Of a DNA stretch of 64,000 bases, positions 31,569 to 40,002 are shown piece after piece. The translations under genes were made by a program, and so were the position numbers. Each line of letters starts with the position of its first letter. Positions within the stretch are counted from its first letter, which is position 1. Under the pieces are notes generated by a model that worked only from the letters and a program-made list of their open reading frames with translations, was not told where the DNA came from and searched no databases. Origin of the DNA: a candidate division SR1 bacterium (GTDB lineage: Bacteria; Patescibacteriota; Gracilibacteria; Absconditabacterales; Absconditicoccaceae); contig JAPLUT010000005.1 of NCBI GenBank assembly GCA_026397475.1, forward strand, positions 62,001 through 126,000. The letters are read 5' to 3'.

Positions 31569-32138
31569 ATGGACATAGCTCAACACTTAGAAATAGAGAT
31601 TAAGTTTGCTTTAAAAAATCCAGAAGAAACCATGCTTTTTTTGGAGAACAATGCAACGCTTCTCAAAGAAAGCTTCCAGAAAGACACATACTTTCTTCCT
31701 CCTCATAAAAATTACATACAAAAAACTCCGATAACTGAATGGCTTAGAATAAGAGAGTCTGACAAATGAAATAGCATTAATTATAAAAATCGAGCGATTA
31801 AAGCAGGAGTCAGTGAAAACTATTGCGATGAATATGAAATCAACATAGACAAAGCAGAAGATGCAAAAAAAATATTCGGAGTACTTGATATCACACCTCT
31901 CGTGATCGTACATAAAAAAAGAAAACTTTTTAGTTACAAAAATATAGAAATAGCATTGGATGAAGTTGATGAGCTTGGATGGTTTATAGAATTTGAGGCA
32001 AAGGGCGACTTTCCAAGCATAGAAGAGGCAAAAAAATACTTATATACGATAGCTCAAGAAATGTGAACACAACTAGAAGATCAAGACAAAAAATGATATC
32101 CTTATGTGTTATTAGAAAAAAAAGGAATCATCGCATAG
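31569..32138 (+). CDS. CYTH-domain (class IV adenylate cyclase / triphosphatase-like) protein
   Basis: The 189-residue product begins with the CYTH signature HLEIEIKFAL (ExExK), binding triphosphates through metal ions in a beta tunnel. Basic and acidic residues recur in alternate strands (WLRIRES, NYKNRAIKAG, YEINIDKAED, KKRKLF, EIALDEVDELGWFIEFEAKG), as expected. The likely substrate is an inorganic or nucleoside triphosphate, or thiamine triphosphate; the sequence cannot tell. TGA codons decode as Gly at 31767, 32064 and 32094. dedA follows 30 bp later. Confidence 0.85.
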
Positions 32139-32168
32139 TTGCATACCTTTATTATTTATCTATTTCCT

Positions 32169-32792
32169 ATGGGAGTTACCGAATTTCTTGCAACGTACAT
32201 CACGGCATTTATCCATCAGACCTGATATATCACGGTATTTGTTGGGATGGTTATGGAAAGTATGATTTTTCCCGTACCTAGCGAAGCTATCATGCCATTC
32301 GCAGGATTTCTTGTGGCTACAAAACAATTTAGTCTCCAAGGAGTCATAATAATTAGCACCTTGTGAAGTATAGTAGGATCCTTGATATCGTATGCGATCT
32401 GATATTATGGAGGGACACCTTTTGTAAAAAGATTCTGAAAATATTTTTTGTTGGACGAAGAAGAATTGGAATCTACAGAACGTTTTTTTAAAAAAAGAGG
32501 ACATATCACTATTTTCGTTAGTAGATTTATCCCTGTCGTGAGGCATCTTATCTCTCTTCCTGCCGGAATGGGGAAAATGAATCTGACAGAATTCGTGATC
32601 TACACGATTATCGGTGCATGACTCCGAAACACGTTTCTTACCCTCGTCGGAAAATATTTAAAAAATAATCGAAGCTTGGTAATGAAATATAGTAAGGAAG
32701 TTGATGTAGTCGTTTTGGCGATATTATGTTGAATTTTTGTGCGATTTGTCTATCGTCAACTTAGAAAAAAATATAAAAATAAGAATACATAA
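32169..32792 (+). CDS. DedA-family membrane protein
   Basis: The 207-residue product has four to five membrane helices and the DedA core. MVMESMIFPVPSEAIMPFAGFL is the conserved FPVPSE segment; FVSRFIPVVRHLISLPAGMGKMN is the F.GRF.P..R...p.aG segment with its essential arginines (quoted in parts: FPVPSEAIMPFAG, RFIPVVRHLISLPAG). DedA proteins are flippase-like transporters of undecaprenyl phosphate or phospholipids. The gene probably shares a transcript with the CYTH gene upstream and a small gene downstream. TGA reads as Gly in several helices. Confidence 0.9.
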
Positions 32793-32802
32793 AAGAATAA
32801 TT

Positions 32803-33024
32803 ATGGCAGCAATCTATGTACAATTTAAACTGTTAGTGGGAACAGAAACTCGCAAGATAGCTCAGAGAACTGAACCCTCATGCAAACCGCAAAATGCCAG
32901 ATACTACAGGTATTTTGAACTTTCCAATGATGTTGAAGAACATCTCGCGAATCATTTCCCGGATAAGGATATGATTAATGTGGGCGAATGGATCAGTTGT
33001 GGAGAAAAAAACACGCATCCATAA
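32803..33024 (+). CDS. Small hypothetical protein, 73 aa
   Basis: The product starts MAAIYVQFKLLVGTETRK at the ATG 32803, 10 bp after dedA, and ends with GEWISCGEKNTHP. It contains two cysteines and no membrane segment. No TGA is used. No family recognised. A hairpin terminator follows at 33048. Confidence 0.55.
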   Translation: MAAIYVQFKLLVGTETRKIAQRTEPSCKPQNARYYRYFELSNDVEEHLANHFPDKDMINVGEWISCGEKNTHP

Positions 33025-33047
33025 GCTTTCTTTGAAACTAAACAAGT

Positions 33048-33074
33048 CCCTCGGGTTTTTCTCGAGGTTTTTTT
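33048..33074 (+). terminator. Intrinsic terminator after the DedA operon
   Basis: CCTCG and CGAGG arms around an ggtttttct loop, followed by TTTTTTT. Confidence 0.75.
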
Positions 33075-33168
33075 AAAACCAGAAAAAACTATCCCTCATG
33101 CCATATATCGATTGATATAGCATAAAAAATCTGTATACGTTTTGGCATAAACTTAATCTAGAAACAAA

Positions 33169-33453
33169 ATGAGATTATTAACGTTTTTTCTAATATGGTC
33201 AGTCGCTCTTGGCTGGGCAGGCTGGCTCATCTGTCTGATTGTTAAATTATTTTCCAAGTGGTTCTGGTATCCTATAGGACCTTCCTGGATAATCATGACC
33301 ATCTGGGCTATTGTACTAATTATCTTTATGGTAATTCTTTGGTGGAGAAATCCCCTCCTTCGAACCTCCCGATGAATAATCGGAGGAACAAACAATAAGA
33401 AAATCAACTGAGTTCTGTTTCCAGAGCTCTTTTTTTATTTTAAAAGAGAATAG
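33169..33453 (+). CDS. Small membrane protein, two helices
   Basis: The 94-residue product has two membrane helices (about residues 5-27 and 40-60) joined by a Trp-rich loop (KWFWYPIGPSW), then a basic tail. No family recognised. Two TGA codons (33373 and 33409) must be read as Gly to reach the TAG at 33451. The last about 15 codons run through a terminator-like hairpin (GAGTTCTG-tttc-CAGAGCTC plus T run, 33411-33437), so the true end is debatable. The TAG lies inside the 113-bp element that begins at 33450. Confidence 0.55.
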
Positions 33454-33563
33454 TTGTTATCACAATAATTCCTCATTACATTTTAAACTTATTTGGATAA
33501 CAACTATAATTTCGACGTTGTAAAAACTTTCGTTATCACTTAACTTTTTCCTGCGTCTCAATT
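33450..33563. repeat. 113-bp element with covarying inverted repeat, copy 1
   Basis: About 91% identical to 40659-40771, same orientation. The outer inverted repeat ATAGTTGTTATC (33450-33461) / GATAACAACTAT (33496-33507) differs from copy 2 by a matched T-A to C-G change. A second GTTATCAC word occurs at 33532-33539. No ORF. Confidence 0.8.
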
Positions 33564-33570
33564 AAAAAAA

Positions 33571-33591
33571 TCTCCCAGAAAAACCGGGAGA
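33571..33591 (-). terminator. Intrinsic terminator of the gene at 33619-33972
   Basis: TCTCCC-agaaaaacc-GGGAGA; the A run on its left is the U tract on the minus strand. Confidence 0.8.
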
Positions 33592-33618
33592 AAATTAAAC
33601 TTCGTTTCATGCGCTCGA

Positions 33619-33972
33619 CTATTCTGCCGGAGCGAATTTTTTTTTGATTGTGCTGATGAATATTTCATCAAGCTCTTTTGCCCATGGGCTCTTAGGCTCA
33701 ATCCGAAGCCTCGACCGCCCTCTCAATTCACAATAGGCAACATGCAGGTGACGATAATTGTGCCGGTCCTTCGCATATTGCTCTTCAAGTGTCGAGCAAT
33801 TTTCCAGATAGCTTGCCCTATGTTCTCTGGAAGAGGAATCTTTCTTCATCGAAGCACTTAATGCTTTGTGGTTGTTTTTAATTTTTTTCTTGAGCTCTCC
33901 AAGCTGCAATGCTCGGAAATTTAATTCATTTTTCATTCCATCTAAAGATGGATAATCTTTTTTATCTGCCAT
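33619..33972 (-). CDS. Hypothetical coiled protein, tandem paralogue 1
   Basis: The 117-residue product is basic and helical. It opens KKDYPSLDGMKNELNFRALQL, then a lysine-rich coiled stretch (GELKKKIKNNHKAL). The conserved core NYRHLHVAYCELRGRSRLRIE is shared with its neighbour at 34058-34438. No TGA is used. No family recognised. The core looks like a nucleic-acid-binding helix pair, but this is a guess. It has its own promoter (33998-34025) and terminator. Confidence 0.7.
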   Translation of the reverse strand: MADKKDYPSLDGMKNELNFRALQLGELKKKIKNNHKALSASMKKDSSSREHRASYLENCSTLEEQYAKDRHNYRHLHVAYCELRGRSRLRIEPKSPWAKELDEIFISTIKKKFAPAE

Positions 33973-33997
33973 GGCAATTCGTTTTTGTTTATATCTT

Positions 33998-34025
33998 TTT
34001 ATATATAATTCTGCAATAAAGTCAA
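33998..34025 (-). promoter_or_regulatory. Promoter of tandem paralogue 1
   Basis: Minus strand: TTGACT (34020-34025), 16 bp, TATAAA (33998-34003). Confidence 0.65.
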
Positions 34026-34043
34026 TCTTTATTTTAAAAAAAA

Positions 34044-34063
34044 CTATAGCGGATACGCTATAG
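34044..34063 (-). terminator. Intrinsic terminator of tandem paralogue 2
   Basis: Perfect CTATAGC-ggatac-GCTATAG stem followed on the minus strand by a U tract (plus-strand taaaaaaaa). Confidence 0.82.
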
Positions 34064-34438
34064 CGGTAATTTTGCTTGTGTTGATGATCAAGATGCTAGA
34101 GGCGCGTACCTTAGCTTGTGTCTTGTAATTAATTTTTCATCAATCTTTCGGGAAGATGTTTTTTCTATCTGTCCGCGGCTTTTCCCGCGAAGTTCACAAT
34201 AAGCTACATACAAATGTCTGTAAACATTGCGCGATATTTCATATACTTCACTGAATCTCGCACAATTTCCATGTAAAATGAGTTCTTCTTCCGAAGAAGA
34301 TAATTTATTCTTATGGATAGCACTCAATTCTTTTTGATTGTTTTTTATTCTTTTCTTTTGTTCTCTCAGAGACGCTGCCCTGGATTTCAATTCGTTTTTC
34401 ATTCTAGTTAAGTCTGGATACTTTGTATTTTTTGTCAT
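34058..34438 (-). CDS. Hypothetical coiled protein, tandem paralogue 2
   Basis: The product shares the layout of its neighbour: KYPDLTRMKNELKSRAASL, a lysine-rich coil (KKRIKNNQKELSAI) and the core VYRHLYVAYCELRGKSRGQIE. The first possible stop is TGA at 34088-34090. Under table 25 translation continues as GSSTQAKLPL to a TAG at 34058 that lies inside the terminator stem, giving 126 residues. Because this is the only place where a TGA coincides with the natural family end, the C-terminus is uncertain. A TTGATT-16-TATAAG promoter lies at 34460-34487. Confidence 0.65.
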
Positions 34439-34589
34439 AACTTTTTTGTTTGAAAAAGTCTTATATATAATTCTGCAATAAAATCAATCTTTATTTTTTC
34501 TTGTTTCATTTTTATTTTTCCTTACAAAGATTTAAAAGAAACCTGCAGTAAAATAGAAATTCTAAATTATAAATTAATAATTCTAAATT

Positions 34590-35651
34590 ATGATTTTGTG
34601 ATTAGCTCCCATGGATTGATTTACTGATTGTGCCTTTCGTCAGATTACGAAAGAAATTTTTGAAAAATATGGAGAAAAAGAGAAATATGATTTTCGTCTA
34701 TGGACTGAATTTATGAATGCAGATGGCTATATGATAAATCCTACAGGAGTCATTAGACACCTTCTCACCAGCAAAAAACAAGCACCGGTAGTCGCACAAA
34801 TATTTTGAGGGAATGAAGATATGCTCCTCAAATGTTTTGCTGATATCCAAAATAAATATGCAGAAATATTTTCTGGTATCGAGTTAAATATGTGATGTCC
34901 CGCTAGAAATGTCATGAGCACCGGAGGCGGAAGCGCTTTACTCAGATGCAGGCCACAGACTGTAGATACTATTAGAAAAATTTCATGAATCATGAAAATG
35001 CCTTTTAGCGTAAAGACAAGAACAGGATTAGACGAACAAGATCTCGAAGAGCAAACAATTTTTCTTACTGAAATAAGCAAATACCTCACTGCAATAACAG
35101 TGCACTGAAGAACCGTCAAACAAGGATACGCAGACAATGGAAATTGGGAATTTATTTACGCACTTAAAAAAAAAGTAGATAAAAATTGTAAAGTAATCGG
35201 CAATGGATGAATAAAATCATACGAAGATATAGCCACATACTCGCAATGAGATGGCGTAGTTCTAGACTGAGTACTTATCGGACAAGCTGCTATCGGAAAT
35301 CCTTGGGTTTTTACACCACACATTCCTAGCAGACAAGAAATCAAAGAAACTATTTTGAGACATCTTGAGTATATGATGACTTATGAAATCTTTTTTCAAG
35401 AACAGGTAAAACTATTTGATTGAACTTTGTCTATGCCTACGGCATTGCTTTTAGACAAGCCTATCGTTCAATCGTTCGATCGTTCTCACGTCCTCATTTC
35501 AGAATTTAGGAAGCATCTTTTCCAATATGTAAAATGAATCCCCGAATCCAAGGAGTTTAAACAAAAAGTAAGTACGATCAGTGAATATGGACTGCTCGTT
35601 GAAGAAATTCAGAATTTTTTTACTATCCCTACAGAAAGTCATTGATCTTAA
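34590..35651 (+). CDS. dus: tRNA-dihydrouridine synthase
   Basis: Dus reduces uridine to dihydrouridine in tRNA with FMN and NAD(P)H. The 353-residue product has the opening LAPMDGFTD, QIFGGNEDM, IELNMGCPARNV (catalytic Cys, normally MGCP), SVKTRTGLD, ITVHGRTVKQGY and VIGNGGIKSYED, the FMN phosphate site. The start MILGLAPMDG includes two TGA-coded glycines. A stretch encoded at about 35426-35490 is made of word repeats (cgttcaatcgttcgatcgtt) and has no counterpart in the family, so it looks like an insertion in the helical C-terminal domain. Confidence 0.95.
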
Positions 35652-35738
35652 ATTCTCAATTTTAGATACTATAGTATCTAAGAATCCCTCGGACTTCGCC
35701 ACCTCCCTTTACGAAAGGGAGACACAAAAATAAAAAAA

Positions 35739-36092
35739 TTATACACAGATTTCTACACGACATTTTCCCTCGGGAAGTATTTTGAAAATTCATCCCTCTA
35801 TACGAAGGAGATGTTGTTTTGTGATGATAGGGACTCACTTAGCTGACAAGTCACGAACGAAATCACGTCATTTTTTGCTATATTTGAATTGATTGGGAGT
35901 CATTCATGATTTTTCTTTCATTTTCTCAAAAAAAGTGTTTCGATTTTCTGTACTAAAAAAAATATATTCTCCTTCGCTTTTGTGCCAGAGGATTCATTTT
36001 TCTGGTAAGGTAAGTGCAGACAGAATGTCTTGTTTAACTTTAAGCTCCCCTTCCTTGTGATGTGCGTCTATAAACGTTCTTTGGTTTTCCAT
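35739..36092 (-). CDS. Hypothetical protein, 117 aa, visible only with UGA = Gly
   Basis: The product starts MENQRTFIDAHHKEGELK and ends KCRVEICV. It needs five TGA codons read as Gly, so standard gene finders miss it. It is basic, without signal peptide or membrane segment. No family recognised. Support comes from a matched promoter (TTGACT at 36121-36126 complement, 16 bp, TATAAC at 36099-36104) placed as in the neighbouring genes, and a TAA stop. Confidence 0.6.
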
Positions 36093-36098
36093 GCCTAT

Positions 36099-36126
36099 GT
36101 TATATATATTTACATATAAAAGTCAA
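36099..36126 (-). promoter_or_regulatory. Promoter of the 117-aa gene
   Basis: Minus strand: TTGACT (36121-36126), 16 bp, TATAAC (36099-36104). Confidence 0.55.
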
Positions 36127-36184
36127 ATAACAATAAAAAAAAGGAACTCGAATACGAGCCCTTCTATATTTAAATTCATTACTC

Positions 36185-36772
36185 CTACTGAACAATTTGA
36201 TCCCTTAGCGAAGCTATAGGATTGATTGTTAGTACTCCATCAGAGATGGAAAAGTCTTTTACATCAGCCCCTTTTTCATGGGGATGATGCGACAATGATT
36301 TTTCAATGTTTTCCCGGAAGATCCTACATATAGTATCAATTGGCATTTCCTCTCCGACAAAATCTTCTGAGGAACAAACATGCGCAACGAATTGTTCTTC
36401 GGTTTCAAAAACATTGATTTTTTGATTGAAATACCGATGATCGGAATTTCTCTGTTTAGCTGTCATTTTCTTCCCGATATTGATTCGGGAAGCAGCGAAA
36501 TACATAATTTTCCCGCCTAAGAAGGTAACGCCTGCCATTGAATAACTGGGCGTATTTTCATTTTCAATGACGTTTCTTTCACAGAAACTCATCTTTTCAT
36601 GCGGGAAATAGGCTACTGCTTCTTGCCATCCTGCACGAAGGGACTTAATGGTTTCCTTATCTAAGGTAGTACCCAAAAGACAAAGCGTCATGTTCCTGTT
36701 AAATTTGAACTGATATTCAAAAAAATTTGTTCGATTCTCCTTAAGGAGATTAATAATTGCGATTTGATCCAT
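36185..36772 (-). CDS. Hypothetical protein, 195 aa
   Basis: No family recognised. The ATG at 36772 (MDQIAIINLLKENR) is chosen over an upstream ATG at 36811, because that codon lies in the spacer of a TTGACT-16-TATAAA promoter (36794-36821). The protein is soluble and alpha/beta in look. It has a hydrophobic core (MTLCLLGTTLDKETIKSL) and a strand-rich part (SMAGVTFLGGKIMYFAASRI). No TGA is used. A histidine-rich patch (KSLSHHPHEKGAD) lies near the end. Confidence 0.7.
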   Translation of the reverse strand: MDQIAIINLLKENRTNFFEYQFKFNRNMTLCLLGTTLDKETIKSLRAGWQEAVAYFPHEKMSFCERNVIENENTPSYSMAGVTFLGGKIMYFAASRINIGKKMTAKQRNSDHRYFNQKINVFETEEQFVAHVCSSEDFVGEEMPIDTICRIFRENIEKSLSHHPHEKGADVKDFSISDGVLTINPIASLRDQIVQ

Positions 36773-36793
36773 TTTCTTTTTATTTGTGCTTAT

Positions 36794-36821
36794 TTTATAC
36801 ATATTTACCAATAAAAGTCAA
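36794..36821 (-). promoter_or_regulatory. Promoter of the 195-aa gene
   Basis: Minus strand: TTGACT (36816-36821), 16 bp, TATAAA (36794-36799), leader with ACAAATAAAA. Confidence 0.62.
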
Positions 36822-36879
36822 TTATACTTTCTGAGTTCCGCTTTATTCTCTTTTTTTAATACGTAAGTATACATTACTA

Positions 36880-36960
36880 TGAATTATGAACGCTTTCAAC
36901 ACAACATAAAACAATGAATAATGAATAATGAACAATGAATAATTGTTAAGAATATTTTTC
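36880..36960. repeat. Word-repeat spacer before priA
   Basis: Tandem words built on atgaataatgaataatga and gaacaatgaataattg. No gene is seen. Confidence 0.7.
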
Positions 36961-36968
36961 TTGTTAAT

Positions 36969-37958
36969 ATGACGAAGGAGATTACTCCTTACTTTTCTCA
37001 ATTAGCATTTCAATGAATAGAAAAATATCTCGCTCAGTGAAAAAAAATCTGAATTCTTGTAAATAAAAAAGGCTATGCGGGATGAATCATCTGTCATGAC
37101 TGCGGAAATATCCCTAAATGCAAAAACTGTTCTATAAGTATTAGCTATCATAAACTCGCCTCTTGAGATACCATAGGACTTTGTCATATCTGCAAAACCC
37201 AATATGATGTGCCGAAGATCTGTCCGCAATGTCATAGCGAAAAAATAAAAGATTTTTGATTGTGAACACAAAAAGTTGCAGAATACCTGAAAAATGAATA
37301 CCAGCAAGATGCACTTATTATCGAGTCAGCAAGCGTTAATTCTCCAAACAAGATAAAAAAGATTACCGAAACAATTACACAGCACAATATTATAATCTGA
37401 ACCTCACTTCTCGCTACTCCTCCCAAAAATATACATTTTGACCTCATCATATTTCTTAATGCTGACCTCTGATTAAACATCCCAGACTACACTTCTGCAG
37501 AAAAAAATTTCTATTTTCTCTACGAAGCATTTGTAAAACATCCCACGGCAAATTTTATTGTACAATCGTTTAATCCAGATCAATACAGCATTCGCTCAGC
37601 ATGTCAGTTGAGCAAAGAAAATTTTTATATAGAAGATAATGCATTTAGAAAAGTAAATGGATATCCTCCCTTTGGAGAACTCTGTGTGATTTTATATAAG
37701 AACGAGATCGAGGAAAGTCTGCACACCAAGGTCGATACCCTCCATAAAAATCTCCTCTATCTCAAAGAAAAATATCAGTTAAAAGATATTGAAATATACT
37801 CTACTCCCCCACTGATTTACAAAATGTTTGGAAAATATAGATACAACATCATCTTAAAATGACCTAATGTCAGACAGTTTATGGACATTATTTTCACGAA
37901 ATTGAATTTGGCGAAGAAGGGATTTAAGCTCGATTGGATGGCGGAGAGTATAGTGTAA
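36969..37958 (+). CDS. priA: PriA-like protein, C-terminal half only
   Basis: PriA restarts stalled replication forks. This 329-residue product begins at the helicase C-terminal region (LVNKKGYAGGIICHDCG corresponds to the NRRGY...C..CG block). It carries the full eight-cysteine zinc site (CHDCG, CKNC, CHICK, CPQC) and the end block GTQKVAEYLKNEY, and finishes with the C-terminal domain (NGYPPFGELCVILYKN). The N-terminal DNA-binding domain and the DEXH ATPase with Walker A and B are missing, and only word repeats lie upstream. It might be an accessory protein or a remnant. Many TGA codons decode as Gly. Confidence 0.82.
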
Positions 37959-38143
37959 ATTTTAAATATTAAAAAGTTATGAAGGTTAAAATATTTAGTA
38001 ATGTTCAACTACGAATTTTTTTGTCCTCCTTTATTTGACCGAAGGGAATCCCGTGGATAAAGGAGGGGGTACCCTTTAGGGTGGAGGATTTAAAAAAATC
38101 TCCCGGAAAAACCGGGAGAGAAGAACATTGTTGTTTGTCCTGA
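37959..38143. other. Intergenic stretch with imperfect palindrome
   Basis: Contains cctcctttat ... ataaaggagg arms (about 38024-38068) and a terminator (38099-38119: TCTCCCGG-aaaa-ACCGGGAGA) for the minus-strand gene that follows. No coding sequence is seen. A related ctccctttacgaaagggag motif is at about 35703-35721. Confidence 0.55.
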
Positions 38144-38575
38144 TTATATTAATTTAAATCCTCGCAATATTGATACAAGGATAAAAAGAAGACATATAAT
38201 GACACCAAACACACTCATAATTTTGCATTTTCTGTGGAGAGATATCAATCCCTCTACCATAATATCTTCGGCTTCTTCTACATCTACCAATATTCGTTTT
38301 TCGTCTCTTGCTTTCTTTTGATTTCTCAAAATTTCGTTTATACGTTGACTTGCAAAAACCATAAGCATAGTAGGGACAAACCACGACAAGATCAAAACAC
38401 TCGTCAAGAATGTTGGTCCAATATCAAATTTCACAAAGAACTGCGAGCAACCGAAGAATAAATATATCAATGGAAAGAGTAAGTAGAATCTATCCATGAT
38501 TTTTATATCGTCTGCATCTAATTTAAGGGCCCACCTCCATTTGTAGGTAGACCATGCTAATTTTAAAGTTTTCAT
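38144..38575 (-). CDS. Small membrane protein of the 38-42 kb cluster (143 aa)
   Basis: Three membrane helices are predicted (about residues 29-46, 54-74 and 117-137) with a charged coiled stretch between the second and third (NEILRNQKKARDEKRILV). The N-terminus is cytoplasmic and basic. No family recognised. It has its own promoter (38599-38626) and a strong terminator. It uses no TGA. It is one of at least five short membrane proteins transcribed in the same direction within 4 kb. Confidence 0.7.
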   Translation of the reverse strand: MKTLKLAWSTYKWRWALKLDADDIKIMDRFYLLFPLIYLFFGCSQFFVKFDIGPTFLTSVLILSWFVPTMLMVFASQRINEILRNQKKARDEKRILVDVEEAEDIMVEGLISLHRKCKIMSVFGVIICLLFILVSILRGFKLI

Positions 38576-38598
38576 CTTTTTATTTTTATTTGTATTTT

Positions 38599-38626
38599 TT
38601 TATATATAACCTACATAATAAGTCAA
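38599..38626 (-). promoter_or_regulatory. Promoter of the 143-aa membrane protein gene
   Basis: Minus strand: TTGACT (38621-38626), 16 bp, TATAAA (38599-38604), leader containing ACAAATAAAA. Confidence 0.65.
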
Positions 38627-38652
38627 GACATAGATTTTTATAGGACAAAAAA

Positions 38653-38674
38653 ATCTCCCGGAAAAACCGGGAGA
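38653..38674 (-). terminator. Intrinsic terminator of the 87-aa gene
   Basis: TCTCCCGG-aaaa-ACCGGGAGA with the U tract on the minus strand. It is the same hairpin as at 38099, so it is duplicated. Confidence 0.82.
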
Positions 38675-38700
38675 GAATCAAACAATAAATTATTGATTTA

Positions 38701-38964
38701 TTAATTTCTTTCGCTGGCCGTATATCCAGCTTTTTCGAATTTTTTTACGATGCAGTCTACCACCACATCTGCCGTCTCCTCACAAAGGGAAACCATAGTC
38801 TCCATGAGTGTTTCATGAGAAACCTCTTCTATTTCTGACTCAAGAAGCTGAGTCTTTTTTGCCTCCCTTTGACGGAACTGTTTTTCAATCAAATCTTTTG
38901 GATCTGTTATCAGTCTGAAGATATTTGCCATCTCCAATAACTGATGAATATTGTAATAGAGCAT
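38701..38964 (-). CDS. Small helical protein, paralogue of 39623-39892 (87 aa)
   Basis: The protein is acidic and all-helical. The segment EIEEVSHETLMETMVSLCEETADVVVDCIVKKFEKAGY (quoted in parts: EVSHETLMETM, VVVDCIVKKFEKAGY) aligns with EVSYETLCEAI...VIVILNKFRSLGY in 39623-39892. The paralogues share length and layout. No family recognised, no membrane segment. The promoter at 38993-39020 is consensus (TTGACT-16-TATAAT). Confidence 0.7.
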   Translation of the reverse strand: MLYYNIHQLLEMANIFRLITDPKDLIEKQFRQREAKKTQLLESEIEEVSHETLMETMVSLCEETADVVVDCIVKKFEKAGYTASERN

Positions 38965-38992
38965 TTTTTTTCTTTATATGGTTTATCTTTTT

Positions 38993-39020
38993 ATTATAGA
39001 TAAACATAATCAAAAGTCAA
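38993..39020 (-). promoter_or_regulatory. Promoter of the 87-aa gene
   Basis: Minus strand: TTGACT (39015-39020), 16 bp, TATAAT (38993-38998). The best sigma-70 match in the window. Confidence 0.72.
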
Positions 39021-39093
39021 GTTAAATCTCAAAAGAGAATATAAAAAAAACTCTCCTGGGAAACCAGAAGAATCAATATATTTTTTACTATCT

Positions 39094-39618
39094 TTAGCCC
39101 TCTTTCGGCAATTTCTTCAGCCATTTCCAGCTTTTGAAATACTCCCAGAAGTTTCTTTCATTTGATGAGATATATACTTGTAACTGTATATTCATCTCTT
39201 CAAACTTTTTTTCACGGGCAGCCAAAGTTTCGGCTGGCGTACCTTTTTCAGACAAGAGATACCATGCCGTAGGCACGAGTTCCTTAGGGATGTGCTCAAA
39301 TGTAAGCACACTAATTGCTTCGTATTCTTTTTTTATTTTTGCCAAATCCTGTTCCTCTTTTTTCTCTTTTTTTAGTAATTTGGAGATTGCTCGTTGCATA
39401 TTCATAAGTAGTATTCCTGGTAGGTATATCAGAACACCAATTAAGAATATAAATCCGAATAGCAAAGCTAGGAACATTTGTTCATAGACAGACAAGGCCA
39501 TGACAACAATTAGTACTATGCTCCAGGAGACAATCTTCCTTGTAGCTTGCTGTTTTTCTTTCTCCAGCTTACTATCGAGCTGGTGAAATTTTTCTAGGGG
39601 CGTTTTTTCTTCGATCAT
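39094..39618 (-). CDS. Small membrane protein with FW-YFKS-KWLKK tail (174 aa)
   Basis: It has two adjacent membrane helices (about residues 28-46 and 50-70), then a long charged helical region (LLKKEKKEEQDLAKIKKEY). The C-terminus, RNFWEYFKSWKWLKKLP, is nearly the same as in 40003-40506. LTFEHIPKELVPTAWYLLSE is similar to the LTFDRLPRKHIETLNYLWSK region of 41480-42022. So three genes of one family lie here. It starts 4 bp after the 89-aa gene stop and shares its promoter. Function unknown. Confidence 0.72.
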   Translation of the reverse strand: MIEEKTPLEKFHQLDSKLEKEKQQATRKIVSWSIVLIVVMALSVYEQMFLALLFGFIFLIGVLIYLPGILLMNMQRAISKLLKKEKKEEQDLAKIKKEYEAISVLTFEHIPKELVPTAWYLLSEKGTPAETLAAREKKFEEMNIQLQVYISSNERNFWEYFKSWKWLKKLPKEG

Positions 39619-39622
39619 TGTT

Positions 39623-39892
39623 TTATTTTTTTGGTTCTGTGTCTGTGATCTCTACGTAGCCTAGAGACCTAAATTTATTAAGGATTACTATAACCGTTTC
39701 CTGTCCGCACATGCTAAGGCCATTTATTGCCTCACACAATGTTTCGTAAGAAACTTCTATTATAAAGCCTTCTGCTACTTTTGTTTTTTCTGCCTCTATC
39801 TTGCGGAGGCTGGCTTCTAACTGAGCTTGCCCAGTATCTTCTGTTGAAAACGACTGAGCCGCCTTCAAAATTTCTTCTAATTTGTAGTTCAT
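39623..39892 (-). CDS. Small helical protein, paralogue of 38701-38964 (89 aa)
   Basis: This soluble helical protein has the conserved EVSYETLCEAINGLSMCGQE and VILNKFRSLGY segments. It is the first gene of a two-gene unit with the 174-aa membrane protein (gap 4 bp), which suggests that the soluble and the membrane protein act together. The promoter is TTGACT-16-TATAAA at 39924-39951. No TGA used. No family recognised. Confidence 0.7.
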   Translation of the reverse strand: MNYKLEEILKAAQSFSTEDTGQAQLEASLRKIEAEKTKVAEGFIIEVSYETLCEAINGLSMCGQETVIVILNKFRSLGYVEITDTEPKK

Positions 39893-39923
39893 GTTTTTTT
39901 TTGCTTTTTATTTGTGTCTTATT

Positions 39924-39951
39924 TTTATATATAAATAATATGTTAAGTCAA
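39924..39951 (-). promoter_or_regulatory. Promoter of the 89-aa/174-aa gene pair
   Basis: Minus strand: TTGACT (39946-39951), 16 bp, TATAAA (39924-39929), leader with ACAAATAAAA. Confidence 0.65.
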
Positions 39952-39978
39952 GCCTAATGGCTTTTTTACAACAAAAAA

Positions 39979-39999
39979 ATTTCCCGGGAGACCGGGAAA
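39979..39999 (-). terminator. Intrinsic terminator of the 167-aa gene
   Basis: TTTCCCGG-gaga-CCGGGAAA, with a U tract on the minus strand. Confidence 0.82.
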
Positions 40000-40002
40000 T
40001 CA

